A program made the position numbers and the translations under genes. This document shows positions 1-12,625 of a stretch of 64,000 nucleotides of DNA, piece after piece. Each line of letters begins with the position of its first letter. Position 1 is the first letter of the stretch. The notes beneath the pieces were generated by a model. That model saw only the letters and a program-made list of their open reading frames with translations. It did no database searches and was not told the origin of the DNA. The DNA is from Copromyces sp. CBS 386.78 (taxonomy: Eukaryota > Ascomycota > Sordariomycetes > Sordariales > Sordariaceae). Location of the stretch: contig MU839082.1 of the NCBI GenBank assembly GCA_030685235.1, positions 186,001 through 250,000 on the forward strand, written 5' to 3'.

Positions 1-1224
1 TTCGGTGCTTCCAAGCCTTTCGATGCTTTCGGTCAACAGCCTGGTGCTATGGCTGCCCAAACCCATTACGAGACTGGCTTCCCCGGTCAGGGCCAAGCTG
101 CGCAAACTCCGAACCAACAGCAGCCCGTCGGCGCTTTCAGCTCGGCTCCCAGCGATTACTCTCAGTACTACACCGCTGATCAGAGCCGCTACAACTACTA
201 CGGCCAAAACAACTTTGGTCAGCAACAGGGTGCTCAGGGACAGCAAGATGGTCTGTCTCAGCCCCAGCGCGGCTTTGGATATAACGCTCCCCAGGCCGAT
301 AACCTTAGCCAGTATCCTCAGAGCGGCGCTCAGCACGCTCAGACTCGCTTCGGTTCTGGTTCTGACATGGCCGGTACTCCTACCCCTAACCAGGTTGGTA
401 CCCAGGCACAGACTGCTCAGACCACCCAGGCCCAGACTCACGGCCAGCAACAGCCGCATGATCAGTACGGCCCCTATGGCAGCCACCCTTACTACTCCAA
501 CCCTTATTACTCTGCGTACATGAACTACAACGGATACAACCAGGGCGCTTACGGAGCTCCCTATGGAAAGGGCAACCTTGGTTACCAGCCCAACCAGTAT
601 GGCATGTCTCCCCAGGCGCCTCATGGATACGCTTCCTCCCCTGCCGGTTTTGGACAGTCTACTCTCCACCGTGAGACCGGTGTTGGAGCCGGTGGCCTCA
701 ACGATTATGGTCGCACCGCTTCCGGTCAGACTGCTCAGCAGCAAGGTCTTGGCGGCAGTGGCTTCGGTGGAATGCACGATGCCTTCGGCCGTGGTGGCTC
801 TAGCTACCAGTCTCAGGCTGGTCAGTCCTTCAATGCTCCCGGAACCCAGCCCGGTGCCGGTCCTTCGGCTTCTGATGACCTGAAGCCTTTCGGTGACTCC
901 AAGGCTGCTTCCGGACCTAGCCCTGCCCTTGGCGGTGCCGCTCGTCCCGGCTCTGCTACCAACAACGCTCCCTCTCAGAGCGGCCTCCCTCCTCCTCAGT
1001 CGAACCAGCAGAGCGGTCTCGGTGGCATGGGATCCTATGGCTACCCCAACCACCTCCAGGGACATGGTCTCCACAGCAACCAGCAGACCGGTACCGGTTA
1101 CGGTATGGGCGCTACCGGCTCCCAGGGTCACCAGAACACGTACGGCAGCTATGCCGGACAAGGTTTCGGCGGGGGCTACTATGGCAACCCCCCACGTGGC
1201 GGCTGGGGTAACAACTACCACTAG
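1..1224 (+). CDS. def-1: RNA polymerase II degradation factor Def1, C-terminal part (5' end outside window)
   Basis: The frame is open from base 1 and ends at TAG 1222-1224, giving the last 407 residues. Def1 promotes ubiquitylation and removal of RNA polymerase II stalled at DNA damage; its N-terminal CUE domain would lie upstream of this window. What is visible is the long Gln/Gly/Tyr/Asn-rich tail typical of the family: Tyr-rich stretches such as YYTADQSRYNYYG, the conserved segment DDLKPFGDSKA, the segment NNAPSQSGLPPPQS, and a final RGGWGNNYH. The tail is disordered and prion-like. Assignment rests on remembered similarity of these tail motifs in Pezizomycotina Def1, since the CUE domain is not in view. 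A generic Q-rich protein is the alternative. Confidence 0.7.
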   Translation, partial: FGASKPFDAFGQQPGAMAAQTHYETGFPGQGQAAQTPNQQQPVGAFSSAPSDYSQYYTADQSRYNYYGQNNFGQQQGAQGQQDGLSQPQRGFGYNAPQADNLSQYPQSGAQHAQTRFGSGSDMAGTPTPNQVGTQAQTAQTTQAQTHGQQQPHDQYGPYGSHPYYSNPYYSAYMNYNGYNQGAYGAPYGKGNLGYQPNQYGMSPQAPHGYASSPAGFGQSTLHRETGVGAGGLNDYGRTASGQTAQQQGLGGSGFGGMHDAFGRGGSSYQSQAGQSFNAPGTQPGAGPSASDDLKPFGDSKAASGPSPALGGAARPGSATNNAPSQSGLPPPQSNQQSGLGGMGSYGYPNHLQGHGLHSNQQTGTGYGMGATGSQGHQNTYGSYAGQGFGGGYYGNPPRGGWGNNYH

Positions 1225-3021
1225 CGGGAGCCAGACCGAACATTGTGGGTCACTAGGGCCGCACGGAACCAGAGCAGGATGTGGGAGGACAAGAAGAAGC
1301 CTCGCGCGTTCCTGCACAAATGAGCAAATATCGTTTAGCGTTATTGACGGGATTCACCCCTCTCTGAGACTCATACTATCATCTCTGTGTACGATTTTTA
1401 ACTACAACCGCAAAGGGACATGGCGTATTGACGAAACTCTATTTTGGGTGGTGGTTGGTGGGATGGATTGTCTCATAAATTGCTTCGTCTTGTTTGTTGT
1501 GTGGGTTTTTTCTCGGTTATACAGTTTTCTTATTCCTTTTTTTTTTTTTAAGTTTCTCAAGAAACTCCTTTTTCTACTCTCCACGTCACAGTGCGTTGGG
1601 TCCAAAGGGCATGACATGAAATTGGCTGGTGGGCATCATGAAAATTCAACGTTGGTTTTCAACAACTTAGCTTTCCACATTCGTGTCTTTTTTAGTCCGA
1701 TACAGGCTTTTGCTTATGGGATCCAATGAATTCAAATTTCATGAATTTGTGAAACTGGGATAACGGGAAAAGGGGGATCAAAAGGGGGGCCGGCTCGGCT
1801 CGATCTGCTTAAGCAAAAGGGAACAGGAAATCAACAAAATGGAAAATGCATGGTCATGATCAGCGTTCGGATTCACGTGTGTTCTTGTTGAACAAAAGGG
1901 AATGAGTCTATCGGAGACGAAATTCAAGAGAGGATAGAAATTGATGACAGTGACGGGACTTCTTATGTGATGCCTCCGTGCCGACCACCATCATCCTGGA
2001 TCCAGGCAGAAAACAGAGGAATGTGTATATCAAATTTCAAGTTGATGAGCCATCCAGTGAACGAATTGACCTCGGGTTGCCTGCCCAGCTGCCTAGCACT
2101 TATCATTCACTTTTGACACCATATACCCTCTCTCATCCCATCCCGCACCCGTCCACTGGCACTGAGTCCAACCTAATACCTTCCTTCCCCACCGAACCGT
2201 TCATCTGATCTCACCAACTTGGGTTTGTAGGTATTCTTTTAATCACCCTCATCCGCTCCTTCCCAACTCTACCTACCAACCAACCCAACGGGAACCTTAT
2301 GGTCCATCGGCGGGCAAGAACGATCAAGGTTTACCCTAGCCGGTAGCTAGGTAGAGGTAGGTAGGTCGGTACCATTGTAGAAATGATGAGAGATGAAATA
2401 ACAGGAAAGAAACGAACTGAAGATAAGTACCTTAGCTATCGAGAGAAGCTCCATGTATAAAACCGTATGTCGGACGACTTTAGGCTAAAATCATGCCGCC
2501 TGTCAACTTTGACATGTACTGGTACCTGGCTTGGAGTGGATCACTTTTGGGCTAGACTACACTATTTATTAACCTCATCTCGATGAGACGAAGCTTTACG
2601 AAGGATCAAGTCTTTGGTTGGCAATAATTTAACCTTTTGAGGGCGCCCTGGCAGTGATCTGTCGAGAAGGAGGTATCTAAGTCACAAGACAGGCAGCAAT
2701 GCCGTTGGAAAAGCATCAAGCATGAACAGATAGGTAGGCTGAGGTAGGTCAACTTGATAAGTTGGGACGGCCACTTGCATCTGAATTGTGGGAAACTGAA
2801 AGGAAAGAGTTGTATGTATCACGCATCAGTTCTTGGAGTTTGGGTCTTGTGTTTACTTTCACAAAACTTGCTTTTATTGAATTATCTAGATAATCATCTC
2901 ATCATTTCCAACCATCCAACCAGGTATCTGTATCTGTGTCTCCTTTCATTCAATATAAAGCCGGCTCTTCTTCAAACTCTCAAAGCCGCGGCAACGACGC
3001 CCCCCCTGAGTCCCTTGACCT
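1225..3021. other. Intergenic, between convergent def-1 and pgi-1
   Basis: This stretch holds the two 3' flanks. A T13 run lies at 1537-1549 and short TAGGTAGG-type simple repeats occur around 2340-2375. No frame shows coding-like third-position bias and I see no gene. Confidence 0.6.
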
Positions 3022-4769
<1,748 letters not shown>

Positions 4770-6072
4770 GGTGGTGGTGGTGTGTGGTGTGTTTCGGTCG
4801 ACTGCGAATAGTTTCTAGGGCGTCTGGAGGTCTATGACGTCGATGATGATTAGAGATTACTGCTGTCGCTAGAGTTGAGACAGGATGAAGAGCGGAAGGA
4901 CGGATAAAAACGTGGGAGGAAAGGAGAAAAAGCACCTGATGGAGGGGGGGGATTCGTCTAATAATACGCTTCTAGAGGTGTAGGGTTGAGCTCATAAGTC
5001 TGTTGAGCCAGAGAGCTGCTGATGGGGAGACGGTGGGCATGGTGGGGTTGATAGGGAGAGCTCCTGGTGCAAATGCGGGGCAATTGCGTAAGGTATATGG
5101 AAGGTTTGGTACAAGTACAGTACATCCAAGTCGCATGAGTGGCTAACGTACGGCAATGTAAGCCGGTACGATACTTAGGTACATATGTAGTGACTTCAGT
5201 CAACAACTGCCGTCAATATCCTTCTCTGCGCACTATTGAATGCTGTCGTCGTGATTCATCAGTTCCAGAGTCTATAGTTTCCAAGCGGGACATGAACGGT
5301 GAAACTCAGACATGAGATGGAGAACGCAGAGTCAAAACAGGGGTTGGAAAAGGCGGTAACTTTTCGCAGTTCATCACGTCTTTAGTTTGGTAGCCCCGAG
5401 GTCACTCGCTCCCCGTTGATCCACGGCTTTCACGGGAGCTCAAAAGGGCCATACTTCTTTACCGTCCTCAAGAGCCGTCCCTTGCTCATCCGTCTTCTCC
5501 GATGTACCGTATTGTATGCTCCCAAATGCTGCTAGAAGCAAGTACTCTTGGACAAAAACAAAGAATCCTAATGCCACAACCTAGTGTGTCATTGATCATG
5601 AGACAACGAATTCGGGTATAAGGGCGAGCACCTTTGGGCACAGGAGCCTTGCACGACATCCACAAACTGCCTTGATGTAACATTCCGGGTTGCTCGGCTG
5701 CTTAACCTAATTCAACATCATGACGAACTTGCTTCCCAAAATAAATGTCAGGCTCTGCCTCGTGTTATGTAAAAGTACCTGACATTGTTTATAAGCTAAA
5801 CTATGAAGCAAATCACTGCCCAACTCCTATGTGAAAATGTACCTAGGCAGCTCAAGTCACAAATATGGATAAAGCAAACACAAAATAAAGAAAGGACTTT
5901 GGAAGCCCCTTGTCCAGCGGCTGAACACTTGGCTGTCACCTATGCGTTCAGCCTCACCCACCAATGGGTCAACCACAAGCCGCAACACACCCGCTTAACC
6001 GAACCGGACTCTATGCTGCAACCACTATATCCGCGTTTCCCCTGCCAAATTTCTACCCCAGTTCTACTTTGT
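4770..6072. other. pgi-1 upstream region and ypk-1 3' flank
   Basis: Holds the pgi-1 promoter and leader on the right side of its ATG, with CT-rich tracts on the minus strand near 4770-4940, and the ypk-1 3' untranslated region. No additional coding frame is supported. Confidence 0.6.
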
Positions 6073-8219
6073 CTATCTCCTGCTGCTGTTGTCTTGAAGG
6101 CTGCTCGCGAATGATGGGTCCTTAACACTGCCGCCCGCATCTCCGAGACCAGCAATGGGACGGTTGTAACTGAAGCCGGTAAACTGGTTCTGCATCGTCT
6201 CTGATAGAATCGGCCCTTCCACGTAAGAGTCTTGAGGAAGTTCCGATGTGAACTCGGGATCGAAGTTGGCAGTATCCAGCGCGTCAACCTAAAAACACCG
6301 TAGTTAGCACACCAAACCTGATCAGCCGGTGAGGAGGCAAAGCTCTTAGTACTTACCACATTGGGCTTGAACGCAGGCTCATACTTGCGCTGCAACAACT
6401 TGCGCCAATCTATGGCGTGGAAGAAGGGGTGCGCCTTGATCTCGGCAGCACCGTTGGCACCAAGACGTTGTTGCGGGTCGCGGTTGAGCAGCTTGGTCAA
6501 GAGGTCCTTGGCAGCTGGTGGTACAACCTCGGGTCCGGGGAAGTGGAGCGGCTCGCTGAGAATCTTGCGGTACATCTCGTTGGTGTTCTCATCGTAGAAA
6601 GGGGGGAGACCCGTCAACATCTCGTACAGAAGCACACCCAATGTCCACCAATCGACAGTCTTGTTGTAGCCATTGCCCATCAGCAATTCGGGCGCCAGAT
6701 ACTCGGGGGTGCCGCAGAATGTGTTGGTGCGGTCTTCGTCCTTCATGTCCAGCTTGCAGAGACCGAAATCGCAGAGAGCAATGTGACCTTGGTAGTCGAG
6801 GAGAATGTTTTCTGGCTTGAGATCACGGTAAATGACGTTGAATCCGTGGAGACACTCGAGGGCACACAGCAGTTCGGCCGTGTAGAAACGACTACGGTTG
6901 ACGTCAAATCGCTGCTCTTTCTGCAAATGATGGAACAGCTCGCCACCGTTGACGAAGGCGAGGACAAAGTATAGCTTCTCAGGACTCTGGAAGGTAAACT
7001 TGAGCGGCACGATAAATGGGTTGTTGATCTGGGCCAGAACGGATCGCTCAGCGAGCGTGTGGGCGACTTCGGAACGCGAGATAATGTGCGCCTTGCGAAT
7101 CGTCTTGAGAGCGTAGATACGGTTCGTGTCCTTCTTGCGCACCTGCATGACCTTACCGAAAGAGCCCTTGCCGACGACCTTGAGAAGCTCGAAATCCTCA
7201 ATCTTGAGCTTGCCGGCGCGGTTCTCCACGTACTCGACGCCAATCTTGAGCTTTCCGGTGCCATACTGAACATCGACCCATTCCACACCGCTGTGTCCGA
7301 GAGCGCGCTGGTTGTTGGCAAACTCGGCGGCGGCCTTTTCCCGGTCCTTCTTGCTGGCCTTGGGGTCTTCGACGAACTGCTGCTTCTCCTCGAATCGGGG
7401 ATTAATACGGACAACACCGAGGAAGATGTCTTGGCTGCGGCCAGAGCCAGGAGCGGCGTTGGGGTTGCGGATGTAAAGATGGACTGCCAGTTCCGTAACT
7501 CGGGACACATCGAACTTGTACTGGGTATTCGAGCCAGCCCAGAGCGGGTTTTCCGGGTTGCCTTCGACCGAGTTGACAAAAACTTGGACCTTGTCGAAAT
7601 CTATCAGGGCATAGGGCATGTACTTTGTGGAAATACGGCCGTGGTTCGTGGGAATAGCACCGAAGCCGCCAGAGCTCTGTGGGCGCGAAGAGCCGCTCAG
7701 GAAGTTGGCCGTTCGCGACGAGTTGTTGGTTCGAATGGAGCCTGCTACGTTAAGGGCACTGCCAGTCGACGCGGAGTTGCCGCCATGGCCTGAGGCTGAG
7801 GAAAAGACATTGCGGTACTGCTCGGGTAGCGAGAAACCGGAACCCTCGTGGAGGGTAACGACGAGAATACCGGGCTTAGGGGGCTTGACGACCGGGGCTT
7901 GCGTGAGGGCTTCGGACGCGGCTGTAAATGGAAAAGAGGTTAATCTTGTGATGGCCGAGTGAACGAGACGGGCTGAGCGCCTACCAATGGTGTTCTCGTT
8001 CGAAGGGGTGGCTGTTCCCGAGCTGCCCGCTTGGCTCTTTTCTTCCTTATCTGTGATGGTGGAGGTAGAGGGCGAGCGGGAGAAGGTGCTTGCAAGAGGA
8101 CCCAGATGGGTCTCCTTCAGCTCTGGTGTGCCAACCTGTCAGACATGGACTTGTGCCGCGCGGAAAGGAAAAGACGAGGGTTCGCCAAACAACATACTCT
8201 TTGTAAGTTTCCAAGACAT
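6073..8219 (-). CDS. ypk-1: AGC-family serine/threonine kinase Ypk1/Gad8
   Basis: Homologue of yeast Ypk1/2 and fission yeast Gad8, the TORC2- and PDK1-activated kinase of membrane lipid and growth control. I join four exons: 8219-8198 (22 nt), 8122-7985, 7921-6357 and 6288-6073, giving 646 residues. The first exon is forced by the conserved start MSWKLTKKLKETHL, which only appears when GTATGT at 8197 is spliced to the AG at 8124-8123. A C2-like region (about residues 75-290, with KPGILVVTLHEGSGFSL) precedes the kinase domain (about 295-555): GKGSFGKV loop, YALKTIRK lysine, YRDLKPEN, DFGLCK and activation loop NTFCGTPEYLAPE. The C-terminal extension keeps the turn-motif region and a hydrophobic motif QFTGFSY, so both AGC regulatory sites appear intact. 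Sch9 is less likely because the APE-helix region is GYNKTVDWWTLGVLLYEM. Confidence 0.95.
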
Positions 8220-10382
8220 TTCGCTGTCTGGCAGAAAACTGAGAGGGGGATAGACGTAGGTAGGGTGGACCAGCCGTGGTATACGAAAGGACGGAGGTTG
8301 GACGCCAATAGGAGGTTTGGCGGATAGGAGAAGGAGGCAAGGAAGGTGTCCGTCCAGGTAGGTTCTCTAGGATAAAAGCGAAGGAATGCGAAGAGACTAG
8401 ATAGAGGATGGAATGGCAGGTAGGGTGGGTAGGTTAGGTTGACGTGACAGGACGATCTCGGTGTCGGCGTCGGCGTCAAAGGTCGGTGTCGGTGTCGATA
8501 CCTCGGGTCGGTGTCAACAGAGGACGGGAAGTGGACAGTGGAGGCAGTGAAGGCGCCGAGAGAAAAGGGAGGCCCTGTCCGGAAATCCAAGGCTCTAAAT
8601 CGACCGAGTGCGACAGGCTGGGAGGCGACTACTAAGGTACTGTTTGGCGCAGCAGCAAGGTGGTGTGTGTGAACAACAAACACTCTTGTCTGAAGATGGA
8701 TGGATGGGTTGCAAGAGGTACAACAAGATGACGGGAGGCGGAACACAAGTGGAAGGCGGACAGATGCCACTGATGCGATCCCAAGGAGTCGAAGGCTGCT
8801 GCCCGCGGGTGGTGGTGCAGTGCCCCTGGGCTGTGTGGGCGTGGTTCCCAGCGAGGACGGGAGCGCAGCAGGAATGGTGTGTTCAGCGGGCGGGATCCTT
8901 GTTAGTGGCTGATGCGGGACCAAAGGTGGAGGAGATGGTCTGGTCGCTGGGCCGGCTGCCCTGTCGCGGCCCCGCTTTCCATCTCTCCTTTTCCGTTCTC
9001 CTTCTTCCTAGCTGGAGGCCGTCACTAACAAAAACGAACAGGAGCGTTGATGGACACATGAAGTGCCTGCTTCTGAAAAAGTGGGGTACTAATTGCCCGC
9101 CGGGGTCTAGTTTTTGTCCGCAGTCTCGCAGTTCAAAGCTCTTCAACATCGAATCACCGTCAACGACACGACATGTTGCAACAACCACTCTGCCACTGAG
9201 ACGATCCAAACAAGCCGACAAGATGAGCGGATGGAGAAACCCCAAGATCCAATATGCGCTAACAGCCCGACTTGTCAGATGCGGCCCGATGCCCAGGGCA
9301 GAAACCTGACGGGTTCCGTGCTTCAGAGCCGGGCTTCGTGGTCGACGGTCGTGTTTGAGGCTGATGGACAGGCGACGACAAGATGCCACTAGAAGCTTAG
9401 CAGGGACCACCTCTGTTTCTCCAGCACTCTGGTTGCCACCACGTTGCTAATTTTGGGTTTCAATTTCCTGGAGCTCATCAACCGCAATCACAGTTTACGA
9501 CAGGCTTTGGCGTATAAATCCGTGGACAAGACCTCGGATTCATCTACGCAGACACATGCCGTGGCAAGAATATAAACCAGGCCCACGAGGTCGAGGCCCC
9601 GGACACGCCCTGGGCCAACCTGGGACGTCTGGTCGATCGGCAACAAGTCGATGTTTCATGTTGTTCTAGCAATCCCGAGTTATCCTGCTTCGACTGATTC
9701 CGGAGACTTTCCACATATCCAAGAGGAACAGAAACCTGACAGGATTGATAATGATGGGCAACACAAAACAAGACTTGGTGGCCACGACATTAGCCTTGCC
9801 AGGGTGCGTCTAACTAAATATTGATTCACCTCTTGCAAGCCTTTTATCGGTTTCAAATATGCGGAGAGCCCTCAAAGAGGGGCCGAGGGGCAAAAAATAA
9901 AGAACAAGTAAAAATAACACGGGAATTTCAGGGGGTTGTCAGGTTGTTCCTCGATCTCTCCATGACAGCTAGGATCTGTCACGTGGTCACCAACCAGGAG
10001 GACCCGGCTACTTGACTACCTAGGGTCGCTGTTGCTCAGCCATCGATGCCACAGGCTTCATTTTTTGTTTTATCTCCGTTTCATTCTGGAACCCCCAAAG
10101 AACGGCTGTGGAATATTGGATGGCCATTGAAACCTGGCGTTGAACTCGACAGTACATGATATTCCAGGAGGGCATATCTTCAATCTTCCAACCCCCAATC
10201 CCTCGAGGTTAAACGAAACCCCAACACCCATCAGACCCAAATATCGATGATAGTTTTTCGTCACGAAACCTAGGTTGTACACCCGAACATTAACACTCAT
10301 TGTCCTCCCAAACTATTCGCCATTTTGCTTCCTTTTGAGTTCTTATCCTTGGTCATCTGCCACCCTTGCCTGTCGCAATGAT
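8220..10382. other. Long ypk-1 leader/promoter region
   Basis: No independent gene is supported. The first 700 bases upstream of the ypk-1 ATG are pyrimidine-rich on the minus strand and carry an open frame (8923-8117) that overlaps the ypk-1 start in another frame; see findings. The rest, to the stop of the membrane protein at 10383, shows nothing distinctive. Confidence 0.5.
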
Positions 10383-10886
10383 TCACTTCCTCTTCTCATC
10401 GACCTTCTCTTCACCCTTCCTCGCTCCCGCCGTACTCTGAAGCAGAACCAAAAGCCTGACTACTGCCAAGGGCACAGTTGACCAGAATAAGGTCCAGTCA
10501 GAGGCTTCCCAGTCTCCGATTTTGATCCATTGACTCCATCCGCCCAGTCCTTCTATCACAGACCAGCTATACGCAGCATCGCTGAGGAGCATGCCGGCAC
10601 AGAGCAGCTGCCATAGACGAAGATCATCGTACAGCCGAAGGATGACGGCTTGGTTGAAGGCAAAGTACAGCCATACACCCCCGATCTGCGTGTAGAGATA
10701 TTGCGAGGGGGCATCGTAGGGCACTGATGCGCGCGTCATCATGGCCGCGTATTTGGCCGGCTGAAAGAAGACCATCAGAGCGCCGTTGAGTGCGAAGAGG
10801 GGTTCGACATAGAGCAAGATGATGCGATAGAGAAGGGGGAGCGTGGCCGTAGCAGATATGATGGTAGGTTGAGATGACGGCGCCAT
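10383..10886 (-). CDS. Small polytopic membrane protein (DUF7704-like), unknown function
   Basis: A single-exon frame of 167 residues starting at ATG 10886. About four hydrophobic segments are visible: LLYRIILLYVEPLFALNG near the N-terminus, then GVWLYFAFNQAVIL, LLCAGMLLSDAAYSW and a last one around TVPLAVVRLLVLL. It ends in a short charged tail, KGEEKVDEKRK. The layout and the YRxxLLYxEP motif resemble the uncharacterised fungal family I know as DUF7704; that identification is from memory. No catalytic motif can be seen. It lies alone between the ypk-1 leader and a pseudogene, so context gives no function. Confidence 0.75.
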   Translation of the reverse strand: MAPSSQPTIISATATLPLLYRIILLYVEPLFALNGALMVFFQPAKYAAMMTRASVPYDAPSQYLYTQIGGVWLYFAFNQAVILRLYDDLRLWQLLCAGMLLSDAAYSWSVIEGLGGWSQWIKIGDWEASDWTLFWSTVPLAVVRLLVLLQSTAGARKGEEKVDEKRK

Positions 10887-11651
10887 GGTGATGCTTTTTG
10901 GAGTTATATCGGTGCGGTACGTACGTTTGAAGATCGGTCTTAACAGAGTGGCCGGGTTGAAGCTGGACCAGGCTCAAACGTGGAGGCAATGAAGGAGGGA
11001 AAGACGCTTAAGTAGGTATTAGATATTGCGCCGTGTCGCTCTTTGGCTGTGGCTGGCGGCGTGGGGGTCGATCTGCTCGGACTATTGTCTTACCAGAGCG
11101 ATTATCGGCCAAGTCAGAGGACGATGTCACCAATCGATTAGTAAGTTGACATTTGGGCGAACATGCAAGGCAGCTGATTGCTTGTTCTTTTCTGTGTCCC
11201 ACAAACCCCTATTAGAAGTGGATATGTGGACGAACATCATGATGCTAACTGCTAATAGAAAATAAATATCTGATTGAAACACAATCACATACTTCCCGAT
11301 AACTGAACAAATATCTGTCCAATACAAACTTGCTCGAAGTGAGTAGTGGACTTCACCATAAATACGGTAGCAAGGCGGTGCTCTAGTAACAATGAGACGG
11401 GTAAGAAGGAGTCGCGATCTGGTAGGAGCCGAACAACATTGTTCATGAATCCGATCATTCTTCTCGGTGTATGTCATGTTCCTGGCCACTATCCCATTGT
11501 TGTCTGTTGCTTTGCTGATGACCAACAAGTTCACAGTAGTGTTGTTCACAAAGTGGCTCCTGAAAACGCCCTCTCTCTGTCGTTGTTGATCGATTGACAC
11601 TTCATTATTAAGTAGTCCGAAATCCTCGACTATTCACAACTCTCTCCAACG
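10887..11651. other. Intergenic
   Basis: Upstream region of the small membrane protein. Slightly more AT-rich around 11250-11340. No coding frame, RNA gene or repeat is supported. Confidence 0.5.
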
Positions 11652-12625
11652 ATGAATCTACCACCCGATTCCGCTCCGACCCTAGCTCAACCCAACCAAA
11701 CCAACAGCCAAAATGCCCTTCCAGACAACATCCTCTTAATCGACCTCAGGCCTTCCAACCGCGCTCCAGACTTCGACACACACTGGTACCCAGACACTAG
11801 CCTAGTCGTAGGCAAAAGGTAGGTACGTCAAACTCGAAGACGAGACACGCTGAAGCCTTGGACTCGTTTCTAAAGGACCCAAGTTTCCTCACCTCACCCA
11901 CCTGGCTGAACCCTCGAGCCCTAGGCGAGCTAATCGAAGTCAAATGCGGCGTGTCTAACATCACCGAGACCTTCATCGTCTAAATGCACCCCCTGACAGC
12001 AGACCGCCGGCTCGCCTGGATCGAAGATACGACGCAGAGGTTCGATAACTGCGTCGCTTACTGGATGATCAAGCTAGGAGACAAGTACTCTGATAATCTT
12101 GGTTGTTGGCATAGATAACGGTCTATAGAAGTCTTGCCCGGCGGGGACACTGCGGCCTAGAGGGCTTCTTCGAAAACATGATGGGTTGGTTTCTTCTCCA
12201 ATTGTTGTTATTGAAGACGGTCCTGCTGCCAACGACAATGACTCTGCTAGTGACACCACCCGCTGGTCCGACATCGTCCAGTTGCTTCGGACTACATCAC
12301 TAAAAAGAAAACGCTCGCCGACGCTCCCAGACTCAAGTGCTGCATCTGTCAAGAGGAACTCTACTACGCCGGCTTCAGCAGCCGTCGTGGAGACAGGCAC
12401 ACGGAAAAGGCATGTATCGTCCAACTTTGTGGTCACATATCATCGCCGCTATGTGCTATGAGAAGTGGCATATTGGCTGCCTTACCCGAGGCGCAACCGC
12501 AATCAGCGAGAGTGAAGACGGCGATGACGAAGACTATCGCCTTGGAAGGGTGACGTGCCCGCTCTGAAGAACTGTGCTTCATTGCCAAAAGTGTGGAGAG
12601 CCGTATAAGTGGAGGCTGGGGAGGG
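11652..12625 (+). pseudogene. Decayed RING-finger protein gene
   Basis: Coding-like segments continue across frame breaks. The ATG at 11652 opens about 56 codons (segment NILLIDLRPSNRAPDFDTHW) ending in TAG. A second frame follows (segment LTSPTWLNPRALGELIEVKC) until a TAA near 11980, and the same frame resumes with RRLAWIEDTTQRFDNCVAYW. Near the end a RING layout is visible. CCIC lies at 12338-12349 and LCGH at about 12425-12436. A frame change is then followed by CYEKWHIGC and finally TCPL, where the last zinc-binding Cys codon is TGA (12565-12567). Downstream codons still read CQKCGEPYKW. At least two frameshifts and two in-frame stops make a working product unlikely. A small fungal RING-type protein is the likely ancestor; partner or pathway unknown. 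Confidence 0.6.

Noticed and set aside
12556..12567. TGA after TCPL as a possible selenocysteine codon
   Set aside because: Neurospora is not known to make selenoproteins, and the gene has other stops and frameshifts.
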